Below, in pieces: positions 42,776 to 48,058 of a DNA stretch of 48,058 nucleotides. Source of the stretch: Clostridiales bacterium (GTDB taxonomy: Bacteria > Bacillota > Clostridia > DUOD01); NCBI GenBank assembly GCA_012838995.1, contig DUOD01000014.1, positions 1-48,058 on the forward strand, in the 5' to 3' direction. The translations under genes were made by a program, and so were the position numbers. The notes beneath the pieces were generated by a model. The model saw only the letters and a program-made list of their open reading frames with translations. It made no database searches and had not been told where the DNA came from. Position 1 is the stretch's first letter, and each line of letters begins with the position of its first letter.

Positions 42776-43480
42776 ATGGATTTAACATTTATTGATCGAA
42801 TATCAATCAAAGGAGATTCTTTCTTCCACAGAGTTTCCCCCTTGGCTAAAATCATTAATACTCTGGGTTTAATAATTATTGTGGTTATATGTAACCAGCC
42901 TTCTAGATTGGCTGTACTATTGTCGGTTGTGACACTGCTTTTGTTGTTGTCTCGGTTTCCTCCTAATAAATTATTACATTTTTTTGCATATCCCGTGGTT
43001 TTTAGCTTAATATTTGCCGTGAGCAGCAGCTCAGCGTCGGCCGGTTATGGAATAGCGATAGTACTAAAAGCAGTAGTTGCAGCAGGTTCTGTGCTGTTCT
43101 TGGTTGCCACCACCCCCTATACTGAAATTTTTTCATGGATGTCCCTATTGCTTCCTGCAGTTGTTATCGATAGCATGTTTCTTACCTATAGATCCTTTTT
43201 TATTCTGGTGACCAAAGCGGCAAATCTTTTTACCGCAATAAAGCTAAGGGCAGGTTATAACCCCTTGAGAATATTGTACAATCTAAAAAACACGGCTAAA
43301 ATGGTGGGAATGACACTTTTACATTCCATTGATATGAGCGAAAGGATGTACAATATATTTCTGCTCAGGGGTTATGACGGCAGCATACTTTACTCTCGGC
43401 CCAAATTGTCGCTAAAAAAACAGGACGGTGTCCTGCTGTTAATACTTGCAATGTTATTTTGGATGGTGATTGGATGGTAG
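42776..43480 (+). CDS. cbiQ: CbiQ-type ECF transporter T component
   Basis: 234 residues with about five hydrophobic segments and the coupling-helix arginine motifs of EcfT proteins (SERMYNIFLLRGYDG). It joins the metal-binding CbiM to the ATPase. ATG 42776 lies 13 bases after cbiM with GGGTAGGG upstream. Its end overlaps cbiO by seven bases. Confidence 0.88.
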   Translation: MDLTFIDRISIKGDSFFHRVSPLAKIINTLGLIIIVVICNQPSRLAVLLSVVTLLLLLSRFPPNKLLHFFAYPVVFSLIFAVSSSSASAGYGIAIVLKAVVAAGSVLFLVATTPYTEIFSWMSLLLPAVVIDSMFLTYRSFFILVTKAANLFTAIKLRAGYNPLRILYNLKNTAKMVGMTLLHSIDMSERMYNIFLLRGYDGSILYSRPKLSLKKQDGVLLLILAMLFWMVIGW

Positions 43481-44313
43481 AGGAAATACTGAATTTAAAG
43501 GATGTAAAACATGTATATCCCGACAATACCCAGGTTAAAATACACGGCCTAAACTTTTCAGTTAACAGGGGTGAAAGGGTGGTGGTACTGGGACCCAACG
43601 GCGCCGGAAAGACCACTTTGCTGTCCCTGATATTGGGCCTGCTAAAGCCGGTGGAAGGTCATGTTGAGGTGTTTAGATGCAATCCCCTTAATGAATATAA
43701 AAAAATTCGAAGGAAAATAGGGGTGGTATTCCAAAATGTGGATGAGCAGATCATCGGCCCCACTGTGTTTGACGACATAGGCTTTGCCCTAAAAAGCGAG
43801 GGCATCAAAGGAGAACGGCTTAAAGAGAGGGTAGTTAAAATAGCGACTGAAATGGGTATACAACATTTATTATCGAAGTTGCCCCATTATTTAAGCGGTG
43901 GGGAACGGAAAAAGGTTGCCTTGGCGGGTGCCATGGTGCTTATACCCGAGCTGCTTATACTGGATGAGCCTTTCGACGGTCTGGACCCTGCATCCATGAG
44001 GGAGATTATAGATCTGCTCAATAAACTCAACGGCAAGTACAAAACCGCAATGGTAATTACTACCCATAACGTAAATATAGTACCTAAAATAGCAGATACC
44101 GTATACATAATAAATAACGGCAGCTTAATTAAAAAGGGTGGAACCAGGGAGATATTTAGCGATACCGCCCTTTTAGCACAAGCCAACCTCGAACCTCCGA
44201 TATTAGTCCAGCTTTTTAACTGCTTAAAGGAGGCCGGTTTGGATTTGGACATGCCGCTGGATTTAAAGGAAGCGGCGGATACATTAATAAATAAATTTGT
44301 TAGTTGCAAGTAA
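43474..44313 (+). CDS. cbiO: CbiO-type ECF transporter ATPase
   Basis: 279 residues. Walker A GPNGAGKTT at about 38-46, Q-loop VFQNVDEQI, signature LSGGERKK, Walker B LLILDEPFDGLD and switch His (TTHN) are all intact. It powers the CbiMQ metal importer. The start ATG 43474 lies inside cbiQ, with GGATGGTGA upstream. A small terminator follows at 44317-44338, closing the fur-cbiMQO unit. Confidence 0.92.
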   Translation: MVEEILNLKDVKHVYPDNTQVKIHGLNFSVNRGERVVVLGPNGAGKTTLLSLILGLLKPVEGHVEVFRCNPLNEYKKIRRKIGVVFQNVDEQIIGPTVFDDIGFALKSEGIKGERLKERVVKIATEMGIQHLLSKLPHYLSGGERKKVALAGAMVLIPELLILDEPFDGLDPASMREIIDLLNKLNGKYKTAMVITTHNVNIVPKIADTVYIINNGSLIKKGGTREIFSDTALLAQANLEPPILVQLFNCLKEAGLDLDMPLDLKEAADTLINKFVSCK

Positions 44314-44316
44314 AAC

Positions 44317-44343
44317 AAAAACCGCATCAGGCGGTTTTATATT
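44317..44343 (+). terminator. terminator after cbiO
   Basis: AAAACCGC (44318-44325) pairs with GCGGTTTT (44331-44338) around a 5-base loop. Confidence 0.65.
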
Positions 44344-44372
44344 ATGAATAAAATTGGAAAGGAGAAGTGTCA

Positions 44373-44867
44373 ATGGCGTTGAATGTGGTATTGGTGGAAC
44401 CTGAAATACCTCAAAACACCGGAAATATTGTAAGAACTTGTGCGGCAACGGGAACCAACTTATATCTTATAAAACCCCTTGGTTTTTCTTTAAATGATAA
44501 ATATCTTAAAAGAGCCGGTTTGGATTACTGGAAATCGGTTAATATAAAAATATACGATAATTTTTCACAATTGCTGGATGAAAACAAGGGAAAACTGTTT
44601 TATTACTGCTCTACAAAGGCGCCCAACTGCTACTGTGATGTGAGGTATACAAATAATTGTTTTTTGGTATTTGGGAAAGAAACAGCGGGTCTTCCCGAAC
44701 AATTGCTTTTAGATAATTATTCACAGTGCATAAGGATACCCATGAAGGACGACATCCGCTCTCTAAATTTGTCCAATTCTGTAGCAATTATTTTATACGA
44801 GGCTTTAAGGCAATTGCAATTCGACGGTCTAAGGAAAACAGGAGCGTTAAACTACAAAAAACAATAA
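44373..44867 (+). CDS. trmL: tRNA (cytidine(34)-2'-O)-methyltransferase TrmL
   Basis: 164 residues, a minimal SPOUT methyltransferase. The start VVLVEPEIPQNTGNIVRTC, then LIKPLGFSLNDKYLKRAGLDYW, LVFGKETAGLP and IPMKDDIRSLNLSNSVAI form the knotted SAM-binding fold of TrmL. It methylates the wobble base of tRNA-Leu isoacceptors. ATG 44373 is chosen over GTG 44367 because AAAGGAG lies 9 bases before it. It stands between the cbi operon and the phosphate transporter. Confidence 0.93.
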   Translation: MALNVVLVEPEIPQNTGNIVRTCAATGTNLYLIKPLGFSLNDKYLKRAGLDYWKSVNIKIYDNFSQLLDENKGKLFYYCSTKAPNCYCDVRYTNNCFLVFGKETAGLPEQLLLDNYSQCIRIPMKDDIRSLNLSNSVAIILYEALRQLQFDGLRKTGALNYKKQ

Positions 44868-44954
44868 AATACGACTTTGATTTTGTCTATGTATGGGGTA
44901 TAATTAATCATTGATGGCCTAATAACAAACTACATATATTTGCGGAGGATAATC

Positions 44955-46559
44955 ATGGACATTGAGATCTTGATACAGTTTGTCGGCGGGTTGGGCCTTT
45001 TCATGTACGGTATGAAGATGATGGGCACTGGGCTGCAGAAAGCGGCCGGTGACAGAATGAAAAGGTTTTTGGAAGTACTCACCAGCAACAGGATATTGGG
45101 CGTACTGGTGGGCACAGGTGTTACCGCCATCATTCAGAGCAGCAGCGCTATCACGGTTATGGTGGTCGGTTTCGTTAACGCTGGTATCATGAACCTTGCC
45201 CAGGCTACCGGTGTAATAATGGGGGCAAATATAGGTACTACCGTCACGGCACAATTGATTGCCTTTGAGCTTACTTCCATAGCTCCCATAGCCATATTTA
45301 TAGGGGTAGCCTTTATTTTATTTGCAAAGAATAAATTTTATCGTAGAATAGGGGAAATACTAGCCGGTTTTGGGGTACTGTTTTTAGGCATGAGTTTAAT
45401 GAGCCACGCTATGGTGCCTTTGAGGGAAAACCAAGCTTTTTTAAATGTTATAGCCGGGCTGGAAAATAGGTTCATCGGTCTGCTGGCAGGTTTTGCAATT
45501 ACCGCAATCCTGCAAAGCAGTAGTGTCACTGTGGGTATGCTTCAGGCTTTGGCCATGCAGGGATTAATTGATATAGACATGGCTTTGCCGGTAATTTTCG
45601 GCCAAAATATAGGTACATGTGTTACGGCTTTGTTGTCCAGCATAGGCACATCACCGGCGGCTAAGAGAGCGGCAGTTATACATTTATTATTCAATGTTAT
45701 CGGTACAGCCATTTTCATGGGAATAGCTTCCGTTGTGGATTATGGAGGCTTGATTTTATCAATATCTCCCGGGTCTTTAACAAGGCAAATAGCCAATGCC
45801 CATACCATATTTAATATAGTAACTACCGTAATTCTGTTACCCTTTGCATCAAAGTTGGTGAACATGGCTACCAGGCTGGTGCCTGCAAAGGCTAAGGAGG
45901 ACGAGCATTTATTGAAATATTTGGACGTGCGTATACTCCAGTCTCCTTCAATTGCGGTGGTTCAGGCGGTTAAAGAAGTTGTAAGGATGGGCGAGATTGC
46001 CCAGCAAAACTTTACCAACGCATACAAGGCTTTTATGGAACAGGATGAGAATTTGATAGAGCAAGTTTTGGAAAGGGAAAAGGTTTTAAATTATCTTAAC
46101 CGGGAAATAACCAAATATTTGGTGGACATATCCAACCTACCCTTAAATTTTGAGGAGTCTAAAATAATAACCGGCATATATCACAGTGTCGTTGATTTTG
46201 AAAGGATAGGGGATCACGCAGAAAACCTTACCGAATTGGCAGAGTACAGGATAGAAAACAATTTGGTGTTTTCGGATGAGGCCGTTGAAGAATTAAATGA
46301 TATGTACGGAAAGGTTAATGCCATAGTTGTTGACAGCATAAAGGCTCTAAAGGATGGCGATAAAGAATTGGCTGCCACCATTGAGCCAAGGGAAGCAGAA
46401 ATCGATACATTGGAAGAAACTTTAAGAAAGAGCCACATAGCAAGACTAAACAATCAACAGTGTTTACCGGCTTCCGGGGTTATATTCCTTGATGTGGTAA
46501 ACAATTTGGAAAGGGTGGCGGACCATGCTTCCAATGTAGCCTATACGGTGTTGGATTAA
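44955..46559 (+). CDS. Na/Pi cotransporter family protein with PhoU domain
   Basis: 534 residues. About eight membrane segments in two inverted repeats, each with the QSSS motif (IIQSSSAITVM and ILQSSSVTVGM) and GANIGTT / GQNIGTC loops, as in NptA/YjbB-type sodium-phosphate cotransporters. The cytoplasmic tail (about 330-534) is a PhoU-like helical domain (FERIGDHAENLTE, LERVADHASNVA). It probably moves phosphate, inward or as overflow export. ATG 44955 has GGAGGA upstream. A strong terminator follows. Confidence 0.9.
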   Translation: MDIEILIQFVGGLGLFMYGMKMMGTGLQKAAGDRMKRFLEVLTSNRILGVLVGTGVTAIIQSSSAITVMVVGFVNAGIMNLAQATGVIMGANIGTTVTAQLIAFELTSIAPIAIFIGVAFILFAKNKFYRRIGEILAGFGVLFLGMSLMSHAMVPLRENQAFLNVIAGLENRFIGLLAGFAITAILQSSSVTVGMLQALAMQGLIDIDMALPVIFGQNIGTCVTALLSSIGTSPAAKRAAVIHLLFNVIGTAIFMGIASVVDYGGLILSISPGSLTRQIANAHTIFNIVTTVILLPFASKLVNMATRLVPAKAKEDEHLLKYLDVRILQSPSIAVVQAVKEVVRMGEIAQQNFTNAYKAFMEQDENLIEQVLEREKVLNYLNREITKYLVDISNLPLNFEESKIITGIYHSVVDFERIGDHAENLTELAEYRIENNLVFSDEAVEELNDMYGKVNAIVVDSIKALKDGDKELAATIEPREAEIDTLEETLRKSHIARLNNQQCLPASGVIFLDVVNNLERVADHASNVAYTVLD

Positions 46560-46564
46560 AACAG

Positions 46565-46597
46565 GACTGGCAGGTATCTGCCGGTCTTTTATTTTTG
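46565..46597 (+). terminator. terminator after the Na/Pi gene
   Basis: GACTGGCAG (46565-46573) pairs with CTGCCGGTC (46578-46586) around a 4-base loop, then TTTTATTTTTG. Confidence 0.85.
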
Positions 46598-46760
46598 TCT
46601 GTCTCTATGGTGAAATTTGAAAAAAGGAATTTTGATGCATGTGTGGAATATTAATAATATAAGATTATTAAATACCATGGCTTGATGACATTAAGATAGG
46701 CATACAGCATAAGGCTATATTAGGTAGCGGTACAGGTTGTTTTTGGAAGGGGTGAATTTC

Positions 46761-48058
46761 ATGGAAATGGATTTTGATACAACCCTTAAACAGGTGCCAA
46801 AGCTGGTTATGACCCCTGAAATGCAGCAATCCATAAGGATATTACAATTGTCTTCTGTGGAGTTGGCGGAGTATGTTCAAAGGGAAATTGAGCACAATCC
46901 CATGTTGGAACTTGAAGAGGATGATGACTTTGAAGGGGCCGGTCAAGTAAAACAAGCCAGGCTGGAGGCACCGGCCGACTGGAAGGAAGTATTTCGCCAG
47001 GAGGAGACCTATTATGAAACTGATACGGAAAATACCGTATATGTGGATGATGATAATGATTATTCCTATGAGAACATGGTGACAAAACCACCCTCCTTGC
47101 ATGAATTTTTAATGTACCAACTTAATATTTCCGGATTAAAAGGTGTAGACAAAAGGGTGGGCATGTTTTTAATCGACAGTATAGATGATAATGGATATTT
47201 GACCATAAGCAAGCACGAAATAGCCCGAATTTTGGGTGTTGATCGAAAAAAAGTTACCGAAATATTAAAACTGGTACAGGGGTTTGACCCGGTTGGGGTG
47301 GGGGCCAGGAGCCTAAGGGAGTGTTTGTTGATACAGTTAAGAGCCAAGGGATTGCTGGATGATATTACTACGAGGATAATATACGAGCATCTAAAGGACC
47401 TGGCCGATGGTAGGTATACCCATATTGCCAACAGTTTAAACCTTTCTTTAAAAGATGTACAGCGGATCGGGGATGTTATAAAATCTTTAGAACCCAAACC
47501 CGGCAGACAGTTTTCTTCCAACAGCACTATAAAATACATAATTCCGGACGTGGTATTAAGGGTTATAGATGATGTCTACCATGTAATGATCAATGAAAGT
47601 GCCCTTCCCAAACTTAAGGTCAGTCCTTATTATAGACAACTATATCAAAAGGTACAAAAGGGTGATAAACTGTACCAATATTTAACTGTGAAATTAAACT
47701 CTGCCCTTTGGGTTGTAAAGGCCATTGAGTATCGGAAACAAACGTTGTTAAAGGTGGTAAACGTTATTGTTGACCAGCAAAGGGCGTTTTTTGAAAAGGG
47801 TATCAATTATTTAACGCCCCTTACCCTAAAGGAAGTAGCGGGTTTAACGGGTGTACACGAATCAACGGTGAGTAGGGCCATTAACGGAAAGTATCTGCAA
47901 ACTCCGAGGGGTACCTTTGAGCTTAGGTATTTTTTCACCAGTAAATTAACGGGAGATTACGGCAGGGAAATTTCATCTCATAGTATAAAGGTTTTTATAA
48001 CATCCATAATAGAAAGGGAAGACAAAAAAAAGCCCCTTAGCGACAGGGTCATTTGTGA
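46761..48058 (+). CDS. rpoN: RNA polymerase sigma-54 factor, cut by the window end
   Basis: 432 codons are visible with no stop. Region I, the Gln/Leu-rich activator-binding part, is at about 1-50 (PEMQQSIRILQLSSVELAEY), followed by an acidic region II and the core-binding domain (FDPVGVGARSLRECLLIQL). The DNA-binding helix-turn-helix (LKEVAGLTGVHESTVSRAI, then FFTSKL) is near the end. Only the C-terminal RpoN box is missing. Sigma-54 needs enhancer-binding ATPases to start transcription. ATG 46761 has GGAAGGGGTG upstream. No sigma-54 promoter was recognised in the window. Confidence 0.95.
   Translation, partial: MEMDFDTTLKQVPKLVMTPEMQQSIRILQLSSVELAEYVQREIEHNPMLELEEDDDFEGAGQVKQARLEAPADWKEVFRQEETYYETDTENTVYVDDDNDYSYENMVTKPPSLHEFLMYQLNISGLKGVDKRVGMFLIDSIDDNGYLTISKHEIARILGVDRKKVTEILKLVQGFDPVGVGARSLRECLLIQLRAKGLLDDITTRIIYEHLKDLADGRYTHIANSLNLSLKDVQRIGDVIKSLEPKPGRQFSSNSTIKYIIPDVVLRVIDDVYHVMINESALPKLKVSPYYRQLYQKVQKGDKLYQYLTVKLNSALWVVKAIEYRKQTLLKVVNVIVDQQRAFFEKGINYLTPLTLKEVAGLTGVHESTVSRAINGKYLQTPRGTFELRYFFTSKLTGDYGREISSHSIKVFITSIIEREDKKKPLSDRVIC

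Noticed and set aside
1-48058. CRISPR arrays, insertion sequences, rRNA genes, integrases
   Set aside because: No repeat-spacer pattern, transposase, integrase or rRNA sequence was recognised on either strand.

Overview
This window reads as chromosomal DNA of an anaerobic, spore-forming Bacillota, most likely class Clostridia. The evidence is the ferredoxin-dependent 2-oxoacid oxidoreductase, small clostridial ferredoxins, Rex, sporulation-type genes (SpoVB-like flippase, YtaF, a LysM coat-like protein, a 31-residue hydrophobic sporulation-type peptide), CdaA/CdaR, T-box control, strong AGGAGG-type ribosome sites and frequent GTG/TTG starts. I cannot name the species. Nearly the whole window is ordinary core genome; only the first ~2 kb looks accessory and decayed.

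Layout. 1-1850: a decayed patch with a zinc-ribbon membrane protein, an orphan long terminator hairpin, a gene split by an in-frame amber codon (1094-1582) and a headless coding fragment (1561-1851). 1871-3330: a MATE efflux gene behind a two-hairpin leader ending in a terminator, probably a guanidine-IV (mepA-type) riboswitch. 3458-6153: stand-alone response regulator, LysM protein (minus), ferredoxin, iron alcohol dehydrogenase. 6285-10185: MFS transporter with its own structured leader, SpoVB-type flippase (minus), creatininase-family hydrolase. 10214-12280: HflX with a JAMM-like N-terminal domain, then tRNA-Val(GAC) and tRNA-Gln(CTG). 12613-15989: malic enzyme, small hydrophobic peptide (minus), M1-type exported peptidase.

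15994-18052 is the most interesting locus. A consensus promoter drives a complete T-box leader with a leucine (CUC) specifier and a terminator, and the gene behind it is an acyl-CoA synthetase, not a leucine enzyme or tRNA synthetase. About 6 kb further on (23076-26378) lies a four-subunit VOR-type 2-oxoacid:ferredoxin oxidoreductase. Together they suggest that leucine starvation switches on activation of a branched-chain acid such as isovalerate to its CoA ester, which VOR could carboxylate reductively to the 2-oxoacid precursor of leucine.

18311-22821: thiamine-binding MTH1187-like protein, BioY behind a BirA-type operator, an archaeal-type thymidylate-synthase-like protein, and the c-di-AMP pair cdaA-cdaR. 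26646-32638: small membrane protein, MgtC-like protein, an aconitase / two chromate-transporter halves / FCD-type GntR unit whose promoter holds a 28-bp GntR-like palindrome, and rex with its own Rex operator. 32650-40264: YtaF, PRC-barrel protein, L,D-transpeptidase, diaminopimelate dehydrogenase, two overlapping small genes, a rhomboid-TPR protein, a DUF362-ferredoxin fusion and a lytic transglycosylase. 40519-48058: L-lactate dehydrogenase, a Fur-family regulator with a perfect inverted repeat at its start site followed by cbiMQO, trmL, an Na/Pi cotransporter-PhoU fusion, and rpoN cut off by the window end.

Themes: redox and ferredoxin metabolism (VOR, Rex, LDH, malic enzyme, aconitase), cell wall and sporulation, and repeated control by RNA leaders with intrinsic terminators ahead of the MATE, MFS, malic enzyme and acyl-CoA synthetase genes. 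Functional calls rest on motif recognition only; no database search was run.
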